Positions 48,647-59,772 of a stretch of DNA of 64,000 bases are shown here, piece by piece (within the stretch, counting starts at the first letter, position 1; the number at the start of each line of letters is the position of its first letter). The stretch lies in contig NW_001865053.1 of the NCBI RefSeq assembly GCF_000002865.3, positions 535,949 through 599,948 of the forward strand. Reading direction: 5' to 3'. The position numbers and the translations under genes were made by a program. The DNA comes from Monosiga brevicollis MX1. Taxonomy: Eukaryota > Opisthokonta > Choanoflagellata > Craspedida > Salpingoecidae. The notes below the pieces were generated by a model that did not search any database, was not told where the DNA came from, and saw nothing but the letters and a program-made list of their open reading frames with translations.

Positions 48647-50815
48647 TTAGGCGGGCACACCGACGCCGCAGCACTTTTTGTACTTGCGGCCTGAGCCACA
48701 AGAGCAGGGCTCATTGCGACCCACCTGCGCACAACCAAAAGGTGAGGGCGTTAAAACGATTGGAATAGACTGAATCTGAGAAAGCACGTATGCATGCACA
48801 AGCGCACGCGCGCACACACACATGCGAGTGCGCAAGCGAGTGCGCTCAGGCGAGCATCTCCAATAGCACCAAGCACCAACGCCACGTACCCGGACCTCCT
48901 CCGTTCGCTTGTTGGGGAGATTGATGCCCATCTTCTCGGCCATGGCCTTCAAATTGCGCTCCTGGCGTGCCTCAAAGGCATCCTTCTCACGCTTGGTCGT
49001 GGGAAAGCCGTTGGGCAGACGAATGACTTTTTCATTGACCAGCTTGTTGTTGACAAAATGAAGCTATGCGTCCCGCCCAATCAAAAGACAAGAGCAGCCA
49101 TTGGTCAAAGCGGTTGGGCCATGCGTGCAGGTGTGCACACGCCAACGAGGCCAGTTCACACACACACACACACACCTTGAACTGAGAGCGCTCAATGTGC
49201 AGGTCTGCGTAATCCTCCTGCATGTCTCCAAAGCCCGTCAAGATGGTGTCGTCACTGTCGCCAAAGGCCATGCTCAAGCGATGGCAGCCGGCCCAGATGA
49301 TGCATCTGACGCACACAACCGAGTGGGGGCATGAGATGAGACCGACGCGCGTCAACTGAATCACGCAGCGCACGTTCACACGTGCTAGCGAGAACGGAAA
49401 CACAGAGGGGCTCTGCCGGTGTATGTGATGCTCGCAGCGCTATACAAAAAGGACAGCCGCGTACCCAAAATGCTCCTTCTGGTCAAACTTCAAACTCAGG
49501 TCCGACGACATATCCAGCTGCATGGTGCCAATCTTCACCTTGAACGACGCATCAATGTTCTCGCACTTGTACATTTCCACCATGTGTGTGACAATCTGTA
49601 GAAATGGCGCAAGAACGAGCCATTTAATCACCGAACCAACAGAAGCTAGCGCCTCACTCTCTTTCCTTCGCACTCAACCCGCAGTGCGTCTGTCAATTCC
49701 AGACCAAGGCTCCGTATTGCCTGATAAACAGACCCATACAACCATGCGGACTGACCTTGGCGTTACAAGCCAGCTTGATGTTGGAGCATGATTGGACAAA
49801 GATCTTGGTGGACAGCGAGTTGATCTCAAAAGTGCAGTTTTTGCAGTTTGCCACAATAAGCGTGGCACGGGGATCGACATCTCCTGGGTTGATCACGCTA
49901 AGCATCAAGAGCGCATTCCGCCATCACATGAGAATGCGCCTTGCTTGGTGGTAACCTCTGTCTGGGACAGTGAGGCGTTTTTCTCGAGGGGAAAAAAAAA
50001 AAAAAGGGTGACCGATTTATCGGGCTCAAAAAAATTCAAACGCACATCTCCTTGTCGACGAGACCCGAATAGACCTTTGAATCCTTGGATTTGGCCGCAC
50101 CCAACATGGCCTGCATCTTCTTGACATCCTCCTTGGACATCTCCTCACCCTCGGTGTCCGTTTTAGCGCTCGATGTACCCACCTACACCAAAATTGGCCC
50201 ATCGACGCGTGTACAGAACCGGGTGAGTTGCAAGACCAAGGCGCGAGTCGAGTGATGTTTAGAGTGATGTTCAGGTTACCTTGACAGCAGCCGTGGCTGC
50301 GGTGGTTGACACATCTTCCGTGGTGGTGGCGTTGATGCCCTCCTTGCCCAGAACGCGGGATTGTTTGTCTAAGATTGGATCAGGCCAAGCGTGCAAGCCG
50401 TCAGCTATGCTTAAGCCAAAAAAGGGGGTGCCGAGTGGCGTATGCTTGGAAGCTGGAGACCCAAAAGCAGAAACCAACCCCAGACGGTACCGCGCACTTG
50501 CTCTGCCTGCAGCTCGGCAAGACGCTGCTCAATGGCATCAACAAAGCCCTCCTGCCAACGTCAAACAATGGGCCGAGCATGAGTGCTAGAAGGCTGGCAT
50601 GTTTTTCTGCTTTGGAGCAGCGCAATGCATCAATATGAACGGCACAAACATACGCCTTGTTCTGCGGTCTTTTCAGCCTCGGCAGCCTAAAAGTATGCCA
50701 GACAAGGACCACAAACGACGAGTGATGCCTCTGCAAAACGAAGGCACTCAAAAGAGGGCGCAAGGTCACCGCGCCACCGTACCGTGGCTGTCGCCTTGGG
50801 ATCCTGATCCGCCAT
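48647..50815 (-). CDS. CARP-domain protein fused to a C-terminal SEC-C zinc motif
   Basis: Ten exons (minus): 50815-50783, 50686-50654, 50551-50491, 50368-50280, 50182-50065, 49883-49756, 49595-49465, 49305-49176, 49063-48890, 48724-48647; in phase, 324 residues. The N terminus is charged and helical (AAEAEKTAEQGEGFVDAIEQ). The central part is a beta-helix like the actin-binding C-terminal domain of cyclase-associated protein and tubulin cofactor C: TLIVANCKNCTFEINSLSTK, KIFVQSCSNIKLACNAK, VEMYKCENIDASFKV, MQLDMSSDLSLKF, HIERSQFKLHFVN. It lacks the CAP N-terminal domain and WH2. After a helical linker it ends in GRNEPCSCGSGRKYKKCCG, a textbook SEC-C (SecA C-terminal) zinc motif with CxC..CC ligands, encoded by its own last exon. 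The donor at 49175 lies inside a (GT)n run. Function unknown; an actin or tubulin link is an inference. Confidence 0.85.
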
Positions 50816-51187
50816 GATGAGCTGGGTCTGTTGCACGCACGACAAAAAAACTTGACCTACAGCCCGGTCCACAATCATGTTTGCAACCAAAGGTGAGCGA
50901 TGGAGAGAGATACGTCGTCGTACAGAGCCTGCCCTGCGAGCGGCTAGCGATCAGCTGCCACATCACGCTTGGGCCAGTCCCGCCCCCCTTTGGACGCTTG
51001 CCTGAAACCCGGCGTAACTTTGCAGGCAGCCCATTCAAATTGCAACCAGTCCCCCCCCACCCCCTCTCCCTCATGCATGCACCGTTGTAGTCGCAGCCCT
51101 GCTAGGCGATACCCGCCCCGCCGTCGCCCCGACCCCTGACCCCTCCTCCGTTTCGATCCAGCTCATTCATCTCACACACACACACAC

Positions 51188-51230
<43 letters not shown>

Positions 51231-51431
51231 TGTGTGAACAACAATAGGAAAATCAGCCAAAATGATCAAAAAAATCTTTCTTTCCGTATGCGGTGCTGTG
51301 TGTCAGATCCGGACCAAAGTTGGCTCATGGAGTGGGAAGTATGTTGACAACAGCTGTTGTAACATCATCCGCTAACTACCTGATGTCATTGTATCGCGGC
51401 AACCTCAACCCTCAAACATTCACAGCGTGTT

Positions 51432-51472
<41 letters not shown>

Positions 51473-51849
51473 TCTCTCATCTCTCATAAATTTCAAGCAT
51501 CGCCGTCATCGTCGTCGTCGTCGTGTATTCAGTCGGTGTCCTCACGAGCTTGGGACGGGTGCCTGTCTTCTTGGCTTTACGTGCGGGTGTGGAGCTTGCG
51601 TGGGATACGAGGATTGATTGGAGGGACGCTTGGGGGTGGGATCGGCTGCCCATACCACGTCCCGTCGGCGTCACGAGGAGGGCGTTCTTGAGGCACACTG
51701 CTAGCGCCTTGCGAGGCTGACAGACCGTCACGCGCCCCGCACTACTGGTTGTCCCTGCCTCGCTTTTATCGTGCAGTGGAGGTGCGCGGTTCGCTCTTTC
51801 GGTGTTGTCCCCGGCTAGCTGTTCTCTCAGCTCAGCCAGAACCAGCGCC
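50816..51849. other. Shared 5' spacer between divergent genes
   Basis: 1.0 kb between the CARP-SEC-C start (minus) and the RA protein start (plus), so it holds both promoters. Notable are (CT)n runs at 51188-51223 and 51431-51470 with a short CA run before the first, and a GTC repeat at about 51505-51523. No coding exon seen. Confidence 0.55.
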
Positions 51850-53110
51850 ATGACCAGTTTGGAAGCTTTCAAGAACAAAAGCCTGCATGACCCGGGTACC
51901 CTGCTACCTTCGCCCTCCAAGGCTTCTGTCGAAGATACCCCCGTCTCTTTACGCATCTTTGCAGGTTTGTGACCCCAGCCGTTGCTCAAGTCAAAACCAA
52001 CCCAACCACGGACCTTGACCCGAAGAGCATTGGCTCGACACGCATACACCCTCACCCCATCAACACGCTTCTTCTTCTTCTTCTTCTTCTTCTTCTTCTT
52101 CTTCTTCTTCTTCTTCTTCTTCTTCTCCTCCTCCTCCTTCTTGTTTTGCACGCCTAGGTGATGCCATGGTCTCGCCAGGATCCACCTACAAGGCCATTTT
52201 GGCCACCCCCTCCACGTCAACCACCGAGGTACCGGACCTGCTGCCCAGCAAGCTTCCACAGTGCATATAAATTTCACACTTATGTACAAGCACCGTCGTT
52301 CTTAGCGAAGACGGCATCTTGCCCGATCGACTCATCCCACTCACCGCACCTTTCGGCTCCAACAAAGGTTATTCGCCGCGCGCTCGAGCGCTATGAGTGC
52401 AGTGAGGATCCGGCACTCTTTGAGCTGCATTTTGTGCGCTTTGATGAGAGGACCGGCAAGATTGCTAAACAGGGATCCTTAACTAAGCTCCTACTTGGCC
52501 CCACTTCGGATACTCAAACCTGCATCGTACGTCTCCTTCAGGCTGGCCAAGGGTCTGCTTCACTACAACACAGTCATCAACAAATGCCTTCGACTCTTCT
52601 GCTCTTCTGGATCCCCCCATTAGGTGCTTGAGGATGACGTCAAGCCCGTTCTCGTTGCCGAATGGTACTCATCAGAGACCCGCCGGTTCGTTGCTCGTCC
52701 CATCCAAGGCCTCTGCCGCAAACCACGCGGTTCCGTGTGGCAACACCCGCGAGGCAAAAAAAGACAAACTTCTCAACTTCGCCCTGAGCTCATGACTTGG
52801 CACATATGTTGTTGTGCATGTTGTTAGATTTGAGCTGGCGCGCAAGCCAGCCTCCAGCGCGCCAACGCCTGAACGGGGCATGCGTCGCAAGACATCAATG
52901 CTTTCCTTCCGCCGCAAACGCCCGCCGTCCCGTCCCAACGCCTTTATGGCCGTGGCCGAGGCTGGGGTTGACAACACACGCCGTCATTCCCAGGAAATGT
53001 CTACCACGCCATCGGCCTCACGACCGAGTCCCGGTGCCATGCTGGCCGCGCCAGCCACCCCACAGAGCTTAACAAAGCGCCCCTCGGCGCGGTTTGAGAC
53101 GGATCTGTAA
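51850..53110 (+). CDS. Ras-association (RA) domain protein
   Basis: Exons 51850-51964, 52158-52228, 52368-52526, 52624-52685, 52828-53110 join in phase to 229 residues. A ubiquitin-fold RA-type domain spans about residues 30-145: VSLRIFAGD (first strand), a YKAILATPSTSTTEVIRRAL segment leading into the helix, LFELHFVRFDERTG, then LEDDVKPVLVAEWYSSETRR and RFELARK as the last strand. This is the layout of RA domains that bind Ras/Rap-GTP. The tail is basic and Ser/Pro-rich (RRKTSMLSFRRKRPPSRP) with possible phosphorylation sites and no catalytic domain. It may be a small adaptor; which GTPase it binds is not visible. Intron 1 carries a (CTT)n repeat. Confidence 0.75.
52069..52126. repeat. (CTT)n repeat in RA gene intron 1
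   Basis: About 19 CTT units immediately upstream of the acceptor at 52157, serving as its polypyrimidine tract. Length variation could affect splicing. Confidence 0.9.
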
Positions 53111-54236
53111 TTCTGCAACGACCTCGCCCCCTCTTTCCGAACTGTCTTGGTTTCGTGGGGCTCCATCTTTTTGATGATTGTGTCCTTTGATTTTGCCTCC
53201 TCCTCCCGAACTTTTGACCTTACCTTGTGCTGTCGCTCGTCGAATGTGTGATGTGATACCTTTCTCCACCTTGCTGGCTCGCACTCTTTTGAGTCCGAAG
53301 GGGGCACCCATGTGGGCTTCTGTTTTCATCGTCTGTATGTCCATCGCCCATCCTTCTGCCCATGTATCCAAGGTTATCCAACCTGGGCTTTGCCCCACCC
53401 GATGCAGCGCTTATGCGCATGGTACATACATACTAGGCTTTTTGATCCCAAAAATTGATCCTGTGTATCCCGTCCCCCTGCGCTCTCCCAACGACCTGAT
53501 TGGCTTGCAGCGCTTGCATGCAAAAGCACTCTCGAAATGAGGGAGGGACAGCCGCCGGTAACGGCTCATTTGGAGGAAACAGCATTGAAGGACAGCAGTT
53601 TAGAACAGTCTGGCAAAAATGTTTGCCCTGGTGAGCTAAACTCCGGCTTTTGGGGCACTGGAGGAAGGAGATTGAATTCAGAGTGAAAGGGGGTGTTTCT
53701 TTTGGGGAGGTGGATGGGAAAAGAAGAGGTAGAAGGCACGGCAGACGAATGGACAGAGATACAATGACAGGTATGCATGCACCTGGTGCCAGAAGGACAC
53801 AAAGAAGTACATTAACATGTAAGCTCGTCACGCCACCATGGTCCTTTCCAAAGTCCGTACGACGGACCAGTTGCAGGAGAGAGACGCCAGCAATGAAACC
53901 TAAACACACCCTGTTGCCTCAAAGGCGACAACCCGTGGGGAAGGTCGCCAAGGCTGGGCAACAGAGAAAAGCACACGCACGGGAAAGAAAACGAGGAACA
54001 AAGAGAAGAGAAGAGCATCGCTCCCTTGGACATGGATCACGCAGGCGGGCAATGTCAACGCCTTTGGCTGGACACATTGTCACGGTTGCCGTGTTTGGTG
54101 CGCGGGCAGGCGTCTAAAAGCATTATCCCCTTCTTCTGCGTCCAGGAGGTGGCGCGATCCAAGAAAGACAAGAACAGGCACATATGCAAACGATCAACAA
54201 AGGAGGAACAATCGATCGTTGGCAAGTCAACGGGCT
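53111..54236. other. Intergenic region, nothing recognised
   Basis: 1.1 kb between convergent coding ends (RA protein plus, Rab21-like minus). The open frames are Arg-rich, without domains. No repeat of note. Confidence 0.5.
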
Positions 54237-54568
54237 TTAGCAGCATCCATCACCAGCTGCCGCCTGCGCAGAGGCGCCACCGTCTTCCTCCACCTCAACA
54301 CGGTGTGGATCTCGTCGTCGACGCCCAGAGTCCGTGGTACCGTGCTGTGCGAGCATGGCTGCAAACGTGGCCACGGCAGTGCACGAAAAATAAGCGGTGA
54401 GGTGCAGCCAGGGTTGAGTCGGGCAAAGGAGATGCCCGCGAACAGAGACGAGGGCCAGGCCAGGAACAAGGGCACACACTCTTGGTGAGTTCCTTGAACA
54501 TTTCTTCAATGCCTTTGTTCTGTTTGGCCGATGTTTGAAAGTGGACGGCACCCACTGACGCGACATAG
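54237..54568 (-). CDS. Rab21-like GTPase, C-terminal exons only
   Basis: Two joinable minus-strand exons, 54568-54480 and 54358-54237. The first encodes YVASVGAVHFQTSAKQNKGI then EEMFKELTK, matching the last strand, the G5 motif (TSAK) and the final helix of Rab21 (Rab5 group, early endosome). The second starts with TMLAQHGTTDSG and ends in a variable tail finishing GDGCC-stop, a double-cysteine geranylgeranylation site. The upstream acceptor at 54570-54569 is good, so more 5' exons should exist. I could not find the P-loop, DTAGQE or NKxD exons on this strand up to about 56 kb. It is either a fragment left by duplication, a gene with a distant or rearranged 5' part, or an assembly misjoin. 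Confidence 0.6.
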
Positions 54569-55523
54569 CTACAACGGCCGAACAGAGGAAAAATGAGACC
54601 CGAGTCCGGAGGCGTTGGACGCAGAGCGGCAACACTCCCACACTCCGGCGCGCATCCCGTGGTGCGCGCGCCCGGGTGTACATGACTTGATGTTGTGGAA
54701 AACTCGCGCTGCGAAGCTTGGCTTGCTGGATCTTGTTCATCAGACGTGGCAGCCAGTTGTTGTACGAGTCGCAACTGCCTCTTCTTGCGGTGCGATGGCT
54801 GCAGCTCGTGGCTGTGCTCTCTCCAATCATCTGCTGGGTTAGCGTTTGGTTGCCCTATGGTTGCTGACACGCCAGAGGGGAGCACGGTGACTGCAGCAAA
54901 GGTCACCGCAGTCTTCCCTGGCAGCCGATCCTGGCCTCGCGGATCCATAAAAGTCTGGAAGCCGTTTTTGTGAAATCTATTTCAATGCCGCGCACAAACA
55001 GTGAGGCGTTTCCAACATCGCGCGCACAGCAGTGCGATGTGCTCCACGACAAGCTGGAGTCCTAATGTAGGCATCCTACCTTTGATCTCTGACGATGTGG
55101 CTGATCCTGCGACGTTGGATCCAACGGCGCTGCATTGCGCATGGCGGCTGCCATTGGCGGAGGTGTGGGCGTCAACGGAGGCTCACCGCGCCACGTGGCA
55201 AACGCATTTAGCACCTGCCTGCGCCTGACGCGACGTTTACTGACTGGCTGATTCTGATTCTGGTGTCGCGCACGTCAGTGACGCCTCGTGCCAAACGAAA
55301 AACCGTCTCTGGGGGCCGTGGGATCGCAAGGTGTCGGCGGCGAGTGGTTGAGCATGTGCACAGCAGCAGCTGCCTCGGTCTGTGTGGACAACAGAGGCTC
55401 GCATGTTGGGCATATGGACAGCAGCAGCTGCCTCAGTCTGCGTGGACAACAGAGGCTCGCGTGTTGGGCATATGGACAGCAGCAGCTGCCTCGGTCTGCG
55501 TGGACAACAGAGGCTCGCGTGTC
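54569..55523. other. Region upstream of the Rab21-like exons
   Basis: About 1 kb with open frames on the minus strand but none with Rab G-motifs or other domains that I recognise. The right end holds the 58-bp repeat array listed separately. Confidence 0.45.
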
Positions 55524-55527
55524 TTAG
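55357..55527. repeat. 58-bp tandem repeat, about three copies
   Basis: Units begin with CAGCAGCAGCTGCCTC at 55361, 55419 and 55477, period 58, nearly identical (a few transitions), with the last unit incomplete at about 55527. As 58 is not a multiple of three, each unit is read in a different frame, so a coding role is unlikely. It starts just beyond the stop of the small minus-strand gene at 55524-55970. Confidence 0.9.
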
Positions 55528-55970
55528 ATGCGGTAGCTCCAGAGCTCGATGTAGCAGCTGGCGTGTTTGATGGCATGGGATGCTGTGGTATGCTGTGGCA
55601 TGGCTGCCGCAGACGTCTGTGGTGCAAGGGCGCCAACTGTCACAGCTCGTGCTGGAGGTGCGAGCTGTGCAGATGCCTCGTTTGTAAATGTTATACCTGT
55701 GTCCAAGTAACAGCGTCAGCAAGGGGCTGGGCGAGATGCAGAAGGTTGAAAGTACCAAAAAAAAAACATACATCCGGATACACAGCCAGCATCGACAAGA
55801 GGCTTACCGGCGCAGGTGATAAGCAGCTCATGCGTCTGTGAGCAGACGCTTGTCAAGGAATGAACGGACTTGTTTGCATCAATGTCGTTGGAGACAGGTG
55901 TGCACTTGTCCACGACAGCCAAGAGCTTGGCCAATGATCTGTTGGCCTTGGCACCCTGTGCACTCGACAT
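55524..55970 (-). CDS. Small two-exon gene of unknown function
   Basis: Exons (minus) 55970-55808 and 55696-55524 join in phase to 111 residues. The first exon encodes an amphipathic helical stretch (ANRSLAKLLAVVDKCTPVSN, VHSLTSVCSQTHELLITCAG). The second is Ala/Thr/Pro-rich and ends SCYIELWSYRI. Splice sites are good (GTAAG donor, ACACAG acceptor). In-frame ATGs further upstream (56027) add a hydrophobic stretch encoded across an A8 run and are less likely. I do not recognise the family. The first exon has the length and feel of a short coiled-coil or BLOC-type subunit, but that is only an impression. Confidence 0.45.
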
Positions 55971-56185
55971 CGACGAAATTACAATTACAAAAAAAACGTT
56001 CTCGACCACTGTGAGACCCGCCATCATCTAATTTTAGCGCATAAGCAGCCGTTGGAAATGGCGGGAAAGATTTGTCGACTTGCATTTTTCTTCTTCTTCT
56101 TCTTTTTTTTGGGGGTTTTTCTTGGTTTTTTTTTTTTCTTTTTCTTGGAAGGGGTGTGGGGCGTTGCTCTTTGGCATCCCGCATC

Positions 56186-58575
56186 ATGGACGATCCATCG
56201 GATGACCTGCAGCGGTTGCATCTTGTGGAAAGAGCCACTGGGCAGTTTGAAAGCGAAGGGCAAGCCACCCAAAGTGAGCCTGAAACGCGCCGAGCCGAGC
56301 AAGCAACCGAGGACGAAGAGCGCGCAGAGCCAGCAGCCGAAGTGCGCGCAGAGCCAGCAGCCGAAGTGCGCGCAGAGCCAGCAGCCGAAGCACACGAAGA
56401 CGAGCTAGCAATCGAAACTGCTCGGCTGAAAGCGCGCGAAGCCGAGCTCGAAACTGCGCGGCTGAACGCCGAAACTGCGCGGCTGTACGCCGCAGCGCGC
56501 GAAGCCGAGGCCGAAGAGCGCAAAGCCGAGCGCCTCGAAAAGAAACGGACGTTGTGCAGTGAAAAGGTTTGTCGTGCTCCGTCTCGCTGTGAGACCACCT
56601 ACCACCTCTGCGCACGCCAGCCTCACTTGATCTGCGTTCACTAGATCGCAATTTTGGAAAACATCTTTTGCGGCCTCACTACGACCCACACCATGGCCCT
56701 GCGAAAGAAGATGATGGCATTCAATGATGATCAATTTCATAACTTTGTCGTCTGTCTTATCAACAACGAAACCTCACCCCAGACGATGAAGAAACATTTT
56801 CCCTTGAAAGGTGTGTTTGACGTTGTGTGTCACCCATTCCAGGTCTGCTGTCGGTCATTGTTGGGTGCACCTGCATACAGTTGGTGAGCCACCGCACTCA
56901 CATGACCGTCTTTGATTGCACGTGTGCAGGCTTTACGTGGCAAACAAGAGAATCAGTTGCTAACGCGATGCCCTCAGTAGCGCCCTCATCTACCCCGACT
57001 CTGACCGATGCATATGAAAAGCTCGGTTGCATCGTCGCAGAGCTTCCCTGCAGTCACCACTACTACGCAGCGAAAATCGTCAAGCACATCGATGAGCTTT
57101 GCGCGGATGACAAGCGGACGATCGACAAGAAGTTGATCGAAGACCTCAAGTGGGCGGTCGATGTTGAGCGACATTCCCGATTGCCTCAGCTCCAGCAGGA
57201 GAGCGACATTTCTTCCCGATTGACTATCGTGCTGCAGCACCACTTTGGCCTGGACTTTGTCCATCAATATTCGATTGGCGACAAGAACACCCATGTCGAT
57301 TGGGCGGGCTTTGACCAGAACCACCACGTTGTTGTCATGGGCGAGTGCAAAAAGGACAAGCAGCCTTTCCATCAATATGGAGGACAGGTTGCCAATGAAC
57401 TCGAGCGACTGGGAGCCATTGCTACACGGTATGAGAGCGACAGCGAGTCCAATGGACTGGATGGCCGGAAGTCCACAGAGTGGCCCATTGTCAACATCAA
57501 CGTGGTGGGAGACCATGTGAGCGCATACCTGGTCTTGACGATTTCTGGTGAGCGCTGGGCGGCGGTCGAGGAAGTCTTACCATCATTTCTGCCATCACTT
57601 GGGGTTGACAGTGCCAACAAAAAGAAGAAGTATTCCGGAGTGTTTTTTTTGCGCCTCGGGTGTGCAAGCTTGTACAAAAATTCGAGGCAGGTCGAGTGCA
57701 TCTTGCAAGCGTGCAAGGAGTTTGTGCTTGGTGATCAGGCAAGCTTGCTGGCTGACGCGCAGAAAACAAGATCGCGGCCATTCTTGCCTCGACAACCATT
57801 TCCTTGCCCTTTTAAGGACCTCTGCGAGAAAGATTTGCAATTGCACAAATCGTTTGGTCCCAGCGTGCAGGTCTACAGCGACGAGAAGCAACTCAAGGTG
57901 TTGTACAAGCACTTTGACTACTGGGGTCGCTTGCCAGGCCTCTGCAGTGCTTTGAGCAATGGCTTACGTGCCGCAGATTGCCGCCACCCGCCCGACGGCC
58001 GAATCCTGGAAAAGCTCGCTCAACTGGATGTGACGGGCTCCTTCTATCAGGAGTGGAAGGTGACGAAGCTTGCAACTGCCGTGCATGTGCTCAGCTACCC
58101 TTACGTGGAGCTGGCGCCCCCCAGCAAGCTCGAGCAACTGGCCCAGGTCATCCGCCAATTGGAGGCCATACACAGCGTTGGCTTTGTGCACGGCGACATT
58201 CTCCCTCGCAACATTCTTTTTTGCAGTGCCTGGGAGGGGCATCCAGCGGCCTTTCTCATTGATTTTGATCTCGGCCGGTTTCTCGACGACAACCCTGTCT
58301 ATGTCTGCAATTTTGCCGTGGAGGCGGGGGCGCTGAAGCCGTATCGTCACAAGGGTGCAGTGCCAAGTTCGAGGATGTACAAGAAGCACGATGGTTTTGC
58401 TTTGGCACGTGTCATGGAGGGCTTTTTAGAGGATGACGACTCTCGTCAGAAGCTGGTGGCTGCGCTGGAGGAGCTTAGCTTGGCTGACGCTGCCGATCTG
58501 TGTATGAAGTGCAAGCTTTTGTCTGAGTTTAAGATTTCTGTGCCGGGCAAGGCGACCGGAAGTCCTCGTAAGTGA
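56186..58575 (+). CDS. PD-(D/E)XK nuclease-like plus protein kinase-like fusion
   Basis: Three exons, 56186-56566, 56645-56810, 56930-58575, in phase, 730 residues. Residues 1-127 are very acidic with three exact 8-residue repeats (AEPAAEVR type, 24-bp DNA units at 56320-56391), then an ETARLxA coiled coil. Residues 250-350 look like a PD-(D/E)XK nuclease fold: helix SDISSRLTIVLQHHFG, HVDWAGF (Asp about 302), then VVVMGECKKDKQ with the E-x-K pair (about 320). The C-terminal 250 residues are kinase-like: VLYKHFDYW, then FVHGDILPRNILF (catalytic Asp and Asn, about 602-607), LIDFDLGRF (DFG-like, about 627) and a short C-lobe. The order nuclease then atypical kinase resembles Crinkler-type effectors and fungal FunK1-like kinases. 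Key residues of both parts appear present. Function is inferred from fold only. Confidence 0.7.
56320..56391 (+). repeat. Three 24-bp coding repeats
   Basis: Three tandem units starting GCGCGCAGAGCCAGCAGCCG, identical except for the last base of the third, in frame in the N-terminal acidic part of the nuclease-kinase gene. The identity at synonymous sites points to recent expansion. Confidence 0.95.
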
Positions 58576-59050
58576 GCCAACTCAAGGGTGTGTTTGCCGA
58601 TCTTGACCCAATTTCTGTCCACGTTTTTCTGTTAAAGCCGTGTTATCATGTTTTGACTGCGCGTTGTATTGAAAGCTGACTGCATGAATGAAAGCCATAC
58701 TTCTTCACTCCCAAGAGGCAGCCTACCAAATTGATTGTGCCAAGCAGTGCGCCTAATGCAAACACTGTAGCTGCTAGCAGCCGCAGACCAATCGATCTCA
58801 GATCCCGACACCACGATACCTTTGCAATTCGCTCCTGTTGCGCCGAAGCAGCGGCACCGAGCTTGATCGCTGTCGGAACCTCATGGTGCTTTGCTCACAC
58901 ACACACACACACATACAATCGTCAGTGCGAGCGGACACACTTTACAACGATGCGGGCCGTTCCTACTCAACCCTGTGCCCGTCCTTGGCAAACGCCAGCT
59001 GACTTGGTCTTCCTGCTTCTAGTGCGACTACTGCGCTTCACATCCGTTTC

Positions 59051-59126
<76 letters not shown>

Positions 59127-59772
59127 CTACTGTGCTCCCTTTAAAAAAATTAAAAAAAACAGTCTTGACGAAGCCTTGATAATTTCTTATACAACCCCAA
59201 TCAAACGAACAGGGTGAAATCACCACAAAAAAAGCCAATTTTTCGGGGACGTGGTGACGGAAGAGTGTTGGTGTGGCATTTGCAAATCAGGAAGGAGCTC
59301 GGGTCAGGAAGGAGATCGGGACGGGTACATGGTGGCTCCATCCTGGCATGTGGATGCTCTGACTAGGGGGGGTCTTGTGCCAGTGGAAGCTGTCAAAGGT
59401 TTCCTCCCACCCACGTCGAATTGGCATTCCTCCAAACGGCAAATCAGCAGCACCATTCGTCGTGCGTGGGCTTGCGCAGAACGGATGTTCATCAGCGCCT
59501 TGTTCAAGTGGCGGTGCTTGGGGGTTTAACTCTTCTATCGCACCTGCTTGCCGACCACGGCACGCTTTGTCCGCCAACGTGCAACCAGGCAGCACCGGGC
59601 TCTGGGTGCAACGTGGCGTGCAAACCGATCCGGTCGTTGGTCCTGGCCCCATGCACTTGTCACGCGGTGACCAATCTGGAAGGAAGCTAGCCGACTTCTG
59701 ACGTCTAGCCAGTTGCCCGTGCCCTAGACACCACACCTCTCCCAGCCGTACTGCAAGCCGTGACCGCTGCCC
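58576..59772. other. Intergenic spacer with CA repeat
   Basis: 1.2 kb between the nuclease-kinase gene and Spire, both plus strand. A (CA)n run covers 59053-59123 and a shorter one 58897-58912. No coding exon recognised. It should contain the Spire promoter. Confidence 0.55.
59053..59123. repeat. (CA)n microsatellite
   Basis: About 35 uninterrupted CA units in the spacer upstream of Spire. Confidence 0.95.

Noticed and set aside
53650-54117. Plus-strand 155-codon Arg/Lys-rich frame
   Set aside because: No domain, no start context, composition typical of chance frames in GC-rich DNA; no supporting exon structure.
54700-54948. Minus-strand segment with a GKT tripeptide considered as the missing Rab P-loop
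   Set aside because: Spacing before GKT does not fit GxxxxGK[ST] and no switch regions follow.
58976-59144. Frame with a His-Thr repeat
   Set aside because: Pure translation of the (CA)n microsatellite.
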